Of a stretch of 64,000 nucleotides of DNA, positions 46,501-57,992 are shown one piece after another. Positions within the stretch are counted from its first letter, which is position 1. The number at the start of each line of letters is the position of its first letter. This DNA comes from Siderastrea radians. Taxonomy: Eukaryota > Cnidaria > Anthozoa > Scleractinia > Rhizangiidae. Both the position numbers and the translations under genes were made by a program. The notes under the pieces are model-generated. The model saw only the letters and a list, made by a program, of their open reading frames with translations, was not told where the DNA came from and searched no databases. The stretch spans positions 1,598,001 through 1,662,000 of the forward strand of contig OZ024898.1 of assembly GCA_964017195.1 (NCBI GenBank), written 5' to 3'.

Positions 46501-48340
46501 GGTTCATTACGTCACTCTGCAGTGTAACTGAAAACTGTCAATATCTTCCACCATAGTAAATTTCATGGCAGTAAGGCGAGACTTCAATTTTTCCCGTGAT
46601 CTTCTTACCCTGTCTCTCGTGAAAAAAAACCTTAACAGTCACCAGGCAACAACACACGAACAGGAAGGAAGGGAGGAAGGAATCTTAGGAAGCAATCTTT
46701 TATTTATTTACCGTCTCTTGATTTTCTTACATGTGAACGTAAATTTATTAAAATTAATGTCAAAGATAAAATATTTGTTTTAGTTTTATTTACAAAACAC
46801 AGTCATGGAACTGTTTTACATAACCTTCAACATCAAGATCTAACTTAGCACAATAACAAGATTCTCAACTTGTCTGTTAACAGTTTTTCTCACAGTATTT
46901 TAAAAACACTGTCGCAAAAACCACCGTATTCAGTTACACTCTTAAAAGTTCCACGGTAAGTACTGAGTTATAACCTTGTGCTTTTAAAATTACATCTCGC
47001 GGCCCCAGCGCTAGCACGGCTCCTAGGGAGAGCAAGTAATTGGTGATTTAGCACGTAGTGGCTAAATAAATGATTATGATTAATATTATGATTATTATTA
47101 TAATTATTATTATCATTATTAATTACAGGACCCCCTGCCTCCTCGAACTCTCAAGGGAAACGAAAAATTGTTTGAGAAAGCGAGAGTGGCGTCAAATTTC
47201 GTATTTTTTGGACAAACTCCCGAGGGTATTCCTTTTTATGGTCTTAACGGGGACATGCGGCCCGATAGGGTATGGTTTTCAGAGGGTTTTGTCTTGAACT
47301 AAGTATCGATTTCGTCAATTTTTGTCTTAAACAGGGTATCGTTATATAACCTTATGTAGTCGTTAATATATAGAAACCTCACCACATGCCGAATTTTCAC
47401 CAGTTTGCCAATGTACAGTGTGAGCTAGAAACAGAATCTGACTGGTCCATTCTAGCCGTAAAGAGGTATGACGCTGGATGAAGTGTCTTAGACAGGGTAC
47501 GAAACGTTTGAATTCTGTCTTAAAAAGGGTAGCAAGGGCCGCATCTCCTTATCCGAGCATCTGTTAAGTGCCCCCCCCGGGGGGGGGACAAACCTTGAAC
47601 TATGCTTCATGTTTCTGACCTGTTTTGCCGTTCTTCCTGTGCAACAATGGCTTTCGATACTGTTTATTCCTTCGTGTTTCTATTTAAACATTCGACTACA
47701 TTTGTCTATGTATGGTACACTCACAACCGAAGTTGACACTGCTTGAGGATCAGGTAATATTTTAATCAAAAAGAAAAGAATTTATTTTACAAGTTTTAGT
47801 GAAACGCTGGGGCACCGGTCTTGTTGTTATTCACTTAATATCATAGTTACTGCTGTCTAAAATATGGAGGGGTAATTTATGACACGGGAAATTAAACTTT
47901 CGATTCAGGGACACCCAACGAGAAAACTTTGGCAAAACACTTGAAAAATCAATGGAAGCGGGTTTCAGCTTTAGATGTCGAAGGATTTGATATAACCCGG
48001 GGGGAGGGGCGTTGAGGTAGCACGGTCTACAGCATACGCCCCGGTGGAAATAGAGAAAGTAAAAGTTTCGTATCCAAGTAAAAAACACGAATAGAAGAGG
48101 ATAATGAAGTTATTCGTTGAAATATACAGTGCATCACTTTTGTGACATTTCAGCTAAAAAATTTGTTAAGAGAGAGCCCAAAATTAAAAGCCCGCCTTTT
48201 TAGGTTTCTTGGCTTTTTTGATAAAGTCTAATTTTATAAGTTGTCACATCTAAGGTGCATAAATAAACGCGAAGAATGACTGCTTTTGCATACTTATAAA
48301 TACTACTGCGCTTCCTGAATAAATCGAGTGAAAACTTAGG
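46500..48340. other. 3' flank of gene C, homologous to 10500-13249
   Basis: Conserved blocks in the same order as downstream of gene B (AACAGTCACCAGGCAACA at 46634, CTCGAACTCTCAAGGG at 47142, CTTGAGGATCAGGTAATATT at 47741, GGTGGAAATAGAGAAAG at 48044). Contains a microsatellite (47078-47122) and an insertion at 47218-47587 that B lacks. Confidence 0.6.
47218..47587. mobile_element. 370-bp insertion flanked by ACAAAC
   Basis: Flanked by ACAAAC on both sides (47212-47217 and 47588-47593), consistent with a 6-bp target-site duplication; the homologous flank of gene B has a single ACAAC there. The element ends in C8G9 and contains repeated GTCTTAGACAGGGTA-like words. Non-coding. Confidence 0.6.
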
Positions 48341-51300
48341 TTATGCACACTCTGCAATCTGATTCACAGAACGTGACCTTTTCCTTCTATTCCAGAAGAT
48401 TTCTCCAACTAGTGCCATAAATGCTACAACAATCCCACCAACCAGTACAATAAAAACACCAAGCATATCTGTCAGACCAATTTGCTTCCGAGACAACGCT
48501 GAAATAAAAAAAAAAGAGATAACTGTTTACCACCTCTCTCAATATTAGTCTTCAATCAAAACGACAACAAAAGGAAGAAAGGATGAAAGAAAGAAAGAAT
48601 TGTTGTTAATTTTTTCAATGGCAAAGAATACGATATGGGTGAGGCGACCAAGAACTCTCATTTAGTTAGGGGTTAGTTTCTAAAAACTTTGGTGTTGCGT
48701 CCGTGGGCCGGGAAGTGAAACGCAAATTTTGGATTTATCGACTGATGAGTTGATAAGGTAAATTGGCTACTGTACGTAAGGAGATTGAAAGCTGACGTTT
48801 CAAGCGTTAGCCCTTCTTCAAAGCTAATCAAGGTAATTATGGGTTGAACGTGGTTTATATGGAGAGCTGTGGAGCTACGCTATTGGTAGACACATGGCAA
48901 CGTGAAAAACGGGAATACATTAGTTGAATGAAAAGCGTTCATTTATACCGTGGGGATTAGGTGTGCCGATTTGAAAGATGAATTTTTGTTCTAGGTTTTT
49001 CGGCTTTCCATGTTGTCCTGGTGTAGGGAAAGCCGGCGGCTCGTTATGTATTGGCTGGAAGGATCAGGAAGATAAAATAAATCCGAAAGTTGTGTCTCAT
49101 TTAGTTGGCCTAACTTTCGGAATTTACCCAAAGGGCTGTGAGCAAAAGAAAAGAGGATTTTACTTCTTTTTAAAACCTTTTAACGAATGTATTTCGTCGT
49201 ATTGGCAAATGATTGATAATTTCAAGCGTCTCGATCAGTGTACACGCTTAATGACGCACGCTTTCAACACACACGCTTTCAACTTAACTTTTCAGCTTTA
49301 TTTAAAAATTCTTATTTCAATGGACTGGCCCACAAGCAGCAGTTGCTCAGTTAGGAGGCCAAGCATACAGTAGTTTGAAAGAGTCTAGTGTTATTGTTAG
49401 TATCATTTTTAATGCAATTCAGGCAAAAAAGAAAGGAACTGAGGAAACGTCATGATGACAAGTAGATGTAACAAGTGAAGAAAACAAACGAAGAATAGTA
49501 GGACAATTTTGAACTTTTTGCAGCTAATCCTACTTTTGTAATTATCATTAGCGTTTCAATATAGTCATTTTTTGACTAAAATATCAGAAAGGTGTCGACG
49601 AAGTATTGCTTTGAAAGTTTGACAAGGCAAGTCTCTAATATGGCGTGGTATGTCATTCCAGAGTGTAACACCAAATCCCGGAGAAAGAATGCTCATGTAT
49701 TTCCAGCCTGGAGCATTATATAGTTTGCTTCTTAAAGGGACTATGTCACGCTATTTCAGTACCTTTTTAAAAAGCTAAAGGTTTCTCCACGTCAACTGAA
49801 TTCCAAAAATAATGGTCTAGCTTTGTTATTCTAGAACTATCTATCTAACAGCACTGAAACTGTTTACTGTCGTCTGTTGCTACCAATGAAAAGGATGGAA
49901 AAGGATTGAAACTTGAAAAAATTGGGCCAATTTTGTCAAGTTTTGATTGCTACGTTCGAATTCTTAAAAATCACGAAAAGAGTCATTATCGTTAGCTGTC
50001 GCTGACAAAGTTCATTTGATAACCTCTTCATAGTATTACATGAGCACTCTGTGTATGAGGCACTAGTTGATGATTTTAGCACAGAATTGACCTAAAATAG
50101 CAAAATCCTCGTGACGTAGCCCCTTTAACGGTTTGTACTTTAATATTTTGTATTCACTCTCTTTCTTTCAATTTATTCCTTGCACCCACCTCGATTAACG
50201 ATATTGCTATGCGATATTGCTTGGTTTGCCCTGCCGGCTCATTTTCAACTAATAAACATAAACATTTCATTGCAACAAGCAAGTAGCCCTATAAAATGGT
50301 AAAAATTTTTTTGATGGAAATAGTTATTTTTGTTATGTGTGCCTCGAATTAATGCACCACTGATACCGATCGTGAAATGATAGGCTACAGGCAAATTATG
50401 TAAGTACTACCTGTTCCGTTTTCGTCAGGACATCCATGTAATTTCTTCCACCACTTTTGCTTTATTTGGGCAAGAAACTGGTTTTCTTGAAGACGTAGAA
50501 TGGCAAGAGTGAAGTCCATCGTGTGGGGATCGTCTGCTTGTAGAGCAAGTGCATCTCCTTTAGAGGTGCTCAGACCTGCAACTAATAAAAAGAAATATCT
50601 GCAGGCTTTTTACCCTTTTTCTTCTGTTTCTTTCAAGAGCTAAAGGCAAAAAAGGAGGAATCATGAACATCATGATATACCTCATCTCGTGTCTTTCTTA
50701 AGGTACAATATTGGCGCCAAGTTTCAAATACCTTTAATAGACATCCTTTCCAGAGATGTGCCTGATTTTGTGATTTGTCTACATGCTGTAACCACTTATG
50801 ACGTCATCAATTCATACTTTGCATAATACAAAAACTTGAATATCTCTGGAATGAGGAAACATATTGCAAAATAGAAAACACTATCCTTCTTCATTGTGAA
50901 GGGCCTTTCAAACAAGCTTAACTTAGCTTTTACTTCATTGGCATTTTTTAAGCCACCAAACTTCCTAAAATATAGCTGGGAGAATCAAACTTGACGTTAC
51001 CATGGTAGCCACATTTTGTCAGGTAGCTTTTTCTAAGAATGCCCTCATTTTAACAAAAAAAATACAGTTTCTTACAGTAACTTTCACATTTTTACATCAT
51101 TTTAGTATTCTTTTGTTAATTTTATTACTTTTCGGCCAATTTTGGCGCTTTTCCGAGGTTTTGGAAAATATCGAGAAATCTTAGTTGGTTGATCCAAGAT
51201 GACCGTTTGAGAACATGACATAGTTTCTTTCGTCATATGAGGTCATGAGCTCATATTGCAGACCTCAAAGGGAACATTTTTGTCGTACTGTTGAGGAGCT

Positions 51301-54300
51301 TTCATTTTAATGGTGACAATTCACCTCCAGAGCCAAAAGTAAGCTCCTTCTCAAAATTGCCTGAGTTGTGTATTTGTATTGTACTATTCAGACTGGGCTT
51401 TTTTTGGTCTTCTGGGGCCGGGGGGCGAGGAGGCGAGGGGATTACACCCTCTCCTTAACTCTGAGAATATTGAAGATATGACAACGAAACGTAAAGACAG
51501 ATAGTACGTCCGAAAACGTTTTTTGAAGTCCACAACATCAACTGATTATGTCATATGACGCCAGAACAACGTCATGTACTCAAACGGCGGCCATCTTGGA
51601 TCCGCTATCTTGGATTTCTTGATTTTTCCAGAACCTTCAAAACCGCCAAAACTGACCAAGAAGTGACCAAGGTCAATAAATTAAAACGAAGATGATCAAA
51701 AAATGTTAGATTTACTCCAAGAAAGTTATGATGTTTCACTAAAAAGAGGGAAATTCAAAATTCTGAAAAAAAACTGCTTGTCAAAAAGTGATTGTCATGG
51801 TAACGTTAAACTTGATATACAAAAAATTTCGATATCAAATTGGTTCCAGAGAAACGTTAGAATAAGTGATTAAGTTTGGTGGCTTTAGCTTGCTTACTAA
51901 AAGAGTTATAAACGTCTAAAGTCAGTGCTGAACAGGTTCTGAATATGTTTCTTTTGCGGCATTGAAAAAGTTAACAAAATTAAAGTCCCAGAATAAGGTG
52001 ATCTGGTCATTATTACCTTTAGTATTTTTTGACGAGAGATTATGAAAAGAATTGCCAAATTTTATTGTATTTTTCTAACTTGATAGTTTGGCTTCCTGTT
52101 ATTTTAAAGCTTACTTACTTTAGAGGACACTTGGGAGGAAACCGAATTTGCTTGACGGTGGGAATCGTCGAAATGGAAGAAAACTGGGGAACATTTCATA
52201 AAATTTTGTAATAGCAAAAACACAAATTGTCGAAAGCAGCCTAGAGAAAGGTTAGGACAGGAAGAAAAGAACGCAATTCCATTTGCGCGAGGCTTAAGTC
52301 TCCCTTAATCCCTCCAGTTACCTGTTGTTAAATCACAAGGTGGCAGATTGGACAAATATCTGAGAGTGTTCCCGTCGTGAATGAACGCAAACGCGTCTCT
52401 TTCTCTGACCCATTGAGCACCCTGCGAAAGGCTTTGAGCGAAGGTTTTTTCCTTGTGCATTCTGTGCCAAATCTTTTGATGTATTTCATATTGACTTGTC
52501 TTGAACATCTCATAAACAGCTGCAGACTCAACTACTCCAACTTGATAAGAGGACATTGCAAGTTCTTCAAGGTTATTGATGGGTTGCTGTGTATTTTTCA
52601 CCGTTAAGAAGGCTGCCAGATTGGCGGTGTATGTTGAGACCCAGATAAGAATGGAGAACCAATAGCATCCAGCCAGAATGCGAGCTGAAGTAATAAAACT
52701 TATCAATGAATCAGAAACAAAGACACATATTGCACATATTGCAACAAAGAATGTTGTACTTCGTACCAGATGTTAAGCTGTTATTTCAGCTGTTATTAAA
52801 TTTGTCAGTAAATGTCAAGCAAAACTGCATTTGAATAAAAAACTCGATCTTTTCACAGCCGAAGAGTTAATCAGACCTATTTGCAGGGAGTAATAATGTA
52901 AGTCTTTCTGTAGTAATTTAATGATAATTTGTGAGACCTATGGAATGTTTTGACCGCTTATATTTCAAACATGAAAAAACACATGTTAAAAATGTTCAAG
53001 CGATTTATTCAAAATCCGAGCAGTTTATGTTGTTTGAGATTTCCCCATTTGGTGTGTTACACTGTGTAGATTATATTGCATTTATTCGCTTGTCGCGGGT
53101 AGCCCCAAATCGAAAGATATTTAGAAAAAAACGTTTTTCGCCATATTTGTTTACCGTTGCTATGGAAATGCTGATTAGCATAAATAAAGCATTATCCAAA
53201 ACTTTCATCCAAGCCTAACATCTGGTATGAAATTCAGATTCGTTGAGCAAAAGTAAGGTTATGTATAAGCGCATTCAAAAATGGAAGTGTGACCCTAAAA
53301 AACTTCTTGGAGCCACCTTATAGTATCTGCTATTGACCTCCCGGCATTGTTCTGGATTTCGCGCTCTAGATGTCCCTTATTCCTTAGAAAGAAAGCCACT
53401 ATTCACCTCCACCTGGGTGAACATCTGTTTTTATCATATACCACGCAAGTGAATTAATAGTGCTTTACGCGTAATCTGGCTGGGTACTCAAACTCCAGTT
53501 ATCCTCTGCTATTCATCTTTATTCCCACTGTTCCTCTTCCGTACGGTGGATAATTGCTAACTAACCTGACAGGTTTCTGGGAGTATTATCACCTCCTTGC
53601 TGCAGCATACAAGCCAAGGTAAACCACACACTGTTGGAAAAGCTAAACTCCTCCGAAGTCCCTTTACCATTATCGTCTTTGTAGCCATAAGGACTGAAAT
53701 AGTTTAATAGAAACACGGCGACAGAGATGAGGGCTAGAGCAGCCAGAGTGCAAAACCAGACGTGATCGTGAAAAGGGTGCATAAACTGAAGAAAATCAAC
53801 GCTGTCTTTGGTTGACTTCTTCTTGAGTAGGATATCATCAGTGTAGTACATGTAAGGGACCGTGAAGTCCACCACCTTCTCACGAGCTTCAGTTATGGTC
53901 ACTCCAGCAATGGCAATGTCAGCACGCTTCGGGATAAAAGCAAGAAAGCGCCGCTTAGACAGGTATTCCACTACCATTTACTACACTAAGATGTAATTTC
54001 TATCTTTCATTCCATTTTTTTAAATTTATGGTATCAAGAAATGTTAACTAAATATGAATCACCTTGACCTAGTTACATGTAGATTTAATAGTTTCCGTCA
54101 CTCAATAGAAAAGAAATCAAGAAAACAAACAGAGATCACCATTTTCTCGTATTCTTTTTAAGTGATATATTTTTCTTTCTGACTTTAATACAAATATTTC
54201 TATCTATTCACCCGTTGACATCCACCAAGTAAACCAACACGTGTTGGTTGACACCCAACAAGTCATCATTATTCGATAACTATGTTCGAGCATTTATGGA

Positions 54301-56367
54301 TGTTATGTCATCATCACCTGTCACCTACGTGCGTGCTCACTTTTGACAAAAATAGATTTTTCCGGTAAATAAGAGTGTTTATTATTCAACTGCATTCAGT
54401 AGAGTACAAATAACACCCAAAACGAGTACAAATATCCCACGGTATTTGTACTCCAGAAGACCGGTTTGACAGGTTTTCTACAAATGCCACGTCAGGCTTT
54501 AGGCTTACAAGGTGAACGATGAAAAAATGGCCGAAACGCTTGGTTTTCCGGAAGAAAACAATGAATGCTTACCAAATTTTGAGGTTTTTAACGAAAACGA
54601 GATCCTAGAGACAAGCAATGACCTAGACGACAGTGAAATTTCTTTATTTATTGAAGAAAATCGAAACTTATTAAAATACAACAGAAAAGACAAAAACTGA
54701 CCTCCAGTCCGTTAAAGAAACAAGGGCCATTGAAGAAATTCCCGCCGAGGAACTTAACAATCTTTTATGTCATTTGTTTGTCAAAGTCAGGAAACGGAAC
54801 CCATCTTTTCTCAGGAGCTGTCTTCAACAAATGCACAATTGTTGTCGGCCAGTAATCTCCACCGCTATCTCCTCCAAAACGACCCGTGGTTAGTGATTCG
54901 GACGAAGATGACTGAGCTTAAAGTGCTGTTTAACTTTGTTTGACTCGACTTTCGAGTTCTGTTTGTTCTGTCGAGTTCTTTCTTTTCGTAGTTTTACTCG
55001 GTGACCAAGAACATTGTTGTCCATCTAACTGTAAACCCGAAAATAATTCAGTTTTGCCTTGTTCCATCTTTGTTTTCCTTGCAAGTTTGAAAAAAAATCC
55101 CGACGCTTCGCTCGATTGACAGCCCCGATTGACAGTTTGACAAGTTTTCGTTTTTGACCAATCAACAACAACTTCACGTCAAGCGCGCGAAGCCTGACTC
55201 CGCTGGCGCGCTCACTCGCTGCTCAGAAGTCACGTTAGTTTGTCACGCAACTCAGACTCTTGTATTTTGACTCGCCCTACGGGCTCGCCAAAATACGGCG
55301 CGACTTCGTAAAAATATCCCACGATACTTAACAATTATCCTGCGAAATCGCGCGGAATATCACCTGATACTTAGCCGACGAGGCCGTAGGCCGAGTTGGC
55401 TAAATCAGGGGATATTCCGCAAGATTGAGCAGGATAATTGTTTTATTATTCAACAAATTCTCATCGACTACCATTTTCAGAACGAGAAAAACTATGGTGC
55501 TATGATGAAAACACTAAAAGCTAGCAACACATAATAAAAATCAAAACAGAACTTCAAGAAATCGAAGTTTACTACCGTTGACTTAAAAAGACTTATTTAC
55601 AAACTCATGTTTGGAAATGACAAGACAAAATAAAAAAAATATTGCTTCCTTACCGAGAGTAAGTCCTCTTCCTGTGAATTAAAATCTTTTCAACTTGACA
55701 ACTTTCCGTGAGCAAGTCTGCTACTTTGTTCACAAATGATAGCATTTTCTTGGTTGAGTTCTCACTATGAAAATTCCACGTCAACCTCTGGATATCTTTG
55801 TGAGCTGAAGCAAATACTTGTTGACTTTTTGAGAGCATTTAATCGTGGAAAGTTTCTTCCAGGGAGTTAAAATATCCGGAGAACACTGCTCAAACCGCCT
55901 CGCTTTTCAAAATGGCCGCCAAACAAGCAATGAAAGAAAATCTGCAGTGCACTTCCACATATGGTCTTTTACGTATATCGCAGGATATCTGTCATGTAAG
56001 GATGACAGATATTGAGGACTTCCTTACCATATATGGGCATAGTGACAATTTGTTGAATACTAATACACACTAAACCGTCTAATAAGATATATATATTCAT
56101 ACTATAAGAACTTTTACTCGCTAGGCCAAAACCCTACGGGGGTTTTAATCAAAGAAAAGAAATATTTTTGCTAACCTCTTTCACTAATTCGCCAATCATT
56201 CCATTCCAGGTTCCATTTTCCATTTCAGCGCCGAACAACCCGTCCGGAGAGGGGTAGATCTCATATGTAAACTTGAGCATAGTTGCCAGTTCATCCAGCA
56301 GATCGATGGAGTATCCTTCATATGAAATGTTGCTGCCATCCTGCTTTTTCATTACAAAAGGCTTAGT
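48341..56367 (-). CDS. Gene C exons 10-14: ligand-binding and channel domains
   Basis: Exon 10 is S1 (TKPFVMKKQDG, YEGYSIDLLDELA, LFGAEMENGTWNGM). Exon 11 begins RADIAIAGVTITEAREKVV: T469 and R474 are the conserved carboxylate-binding pair; the usual proline is glycine. M1 is WFCTLAALALISVAVFLL and the pore loop NSVWFTLACMLQQGGD has Q568 at the Q/R/N site, as in unedited AMPA or kainate subunits and unlike the Asn of NMDA subunits. M3 is STYTANLAAFLTV (exon 12). In S2, GVVESAAV replaces the Ser-Thr pair and D683 (FIHDG) is the amino-group acid; the stretch FIHDG to CDLTTG resembles GluN1. Exon 14 is M4 (LGVFIVLVGGIVVAFM) with a tail of about 20 residues ending ECA. Confidence 0.9.
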
Positions 56368-57954
56368 CTGTGTCCGTGTTAGAAAAAAGGGTAAAAGAAA
56401 TTTGTTGATAACAAAAGAAATAAAACTGTTAACCATTCTAAAGCAAAAATCGAGCCCATGTCATGTTCGATTCTCAGTTCCATGAAAAAATTGTTTTATC
56501 ACTATGGCGACAACTCTTTTATAAGAATTTCATTTACAGCCAGGATGAAAAATTACGTTCAAAAAAATTACTTTCAAAACATCTCATTGGGGGATCTTCC
56601 CCTTAATAGGATTTTAGCAGTTACAAGCTCACGACAACAGGAACAGCAAGTCATTGTAAGCTTGGAAATGCCAAGTTGCATTTGCAGATCTGGATGTTGG
56701 CCAAACGGACTCGCATGTTGACACAAGTTAGACGCAATGTGCACAAAGAAACCTATTTCAGTACAGCATGGTGGCCAACTAAAGAAAGCAACACTGAGAA
56801 GAACTCGTGTCGTCCCGCGTGGCGAAACGATGCTCGCGAACTCGAGTTTGATCAAAGTCACGGAATGCTAGTCATCGCAAGTATACACGCAAGTGCTGGC
56901 CAAAATGGGTCACGAGTAGAAGTACGCTGGATCGTACTGAACTTAGGTTTACTTGCGACTCTGTTTGGCTAAAGCCTTGACCTAGTATAAGCAACTATTC
57001 ACAGGGCGTGAATTGCAATCAACTCCCCTTGTATTGTGATGGGGATGACTTTGCTTGTAGATCTTAAGGGATGATTTTGCATATCTACTTTAGATTTTCT
57101 TCAAATCTTAGCTTTTATTACCTCTACAACAACAGCTTTTAGCTTTCTTCCTTCCAGAGTCCTCCCGTAAGATGAGGTCTCTTTGTTACGTAAGATATTT
57201 CCAAACATCACTGTACCCTGGGTTGAGTTCCAATTTCCTATCTAAAAACAATTATCAAATAAAAGATAACGTTAAATTGCCTTATAGTTTTCAAAGGTTA
57301 ATTGTTGATTGAAGCACTTGAAACATCTGTCGCCAGCTAAACTATGGCGAAGTACTTAAGTAGATAATTTCTTTTGGAACTCAGGGTTTTTATCAAGAAA
57401 GGTAAAGTATATTTAGTTTGCTCTGAGAGTGAAATCTTAAAGAAGACTTTTTGATCCCCCACTGTCGAACCCCTCCCTGAACTTTTACACACTCAATACA
57501 CTTAACTCACACTTTTATTTTATTCTGATTACAGTAAGTTTCATATCTGATAAAATCCGCACTAAGCAGAGGCGGGTTACCAGTGATAATACGTGAAACA
57601 ATTAACAAGACAATTTCAGGGATAAGCCACAACGGTAGGATGCTGTAATCACTGAACAAGTTGTGGCAAAGTAGGCCTTCTTATATTACTATGCTCATAT
57701 ATATGCGACACATGTCCTTTAAGCTGCTAAAATCAGTAATGTAAAATGCGTTATTTGTGGTAATATACCTTTGTGAAGGAGTTGTGCCGAAGGTTTAAAA
57801 TGTCTAGATGGATCCCTTTTCGATTTCCATGCTCACTGAACTGGACCGGACCTGTTAAACCATCCAAGGTTACCTTTTGAAAAGACAAATCACGATCGGG
57901 TGATTTTGTAATATCTAGACGAGGTTCAACAGGAGGCCTTGTTAAATACTGATG

Positions 57955-57992
<38 letters not shown>

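Noticed and set aside
48741..48800. CTGATGAG on the plus strand in fragment E4 as a hammerhead
   Set aside because: No GAAAC with a pairing stem at suitable distance; the real family motif lies on the minus strand and has lost the essential first C of the core.
48978..49373. 131-codon plus-strand frame in gene C intron 13
   Set aside because: It begins inside the Penelope-like terminal fragment and matches no family; antisense to gene C's transcript only by chance.
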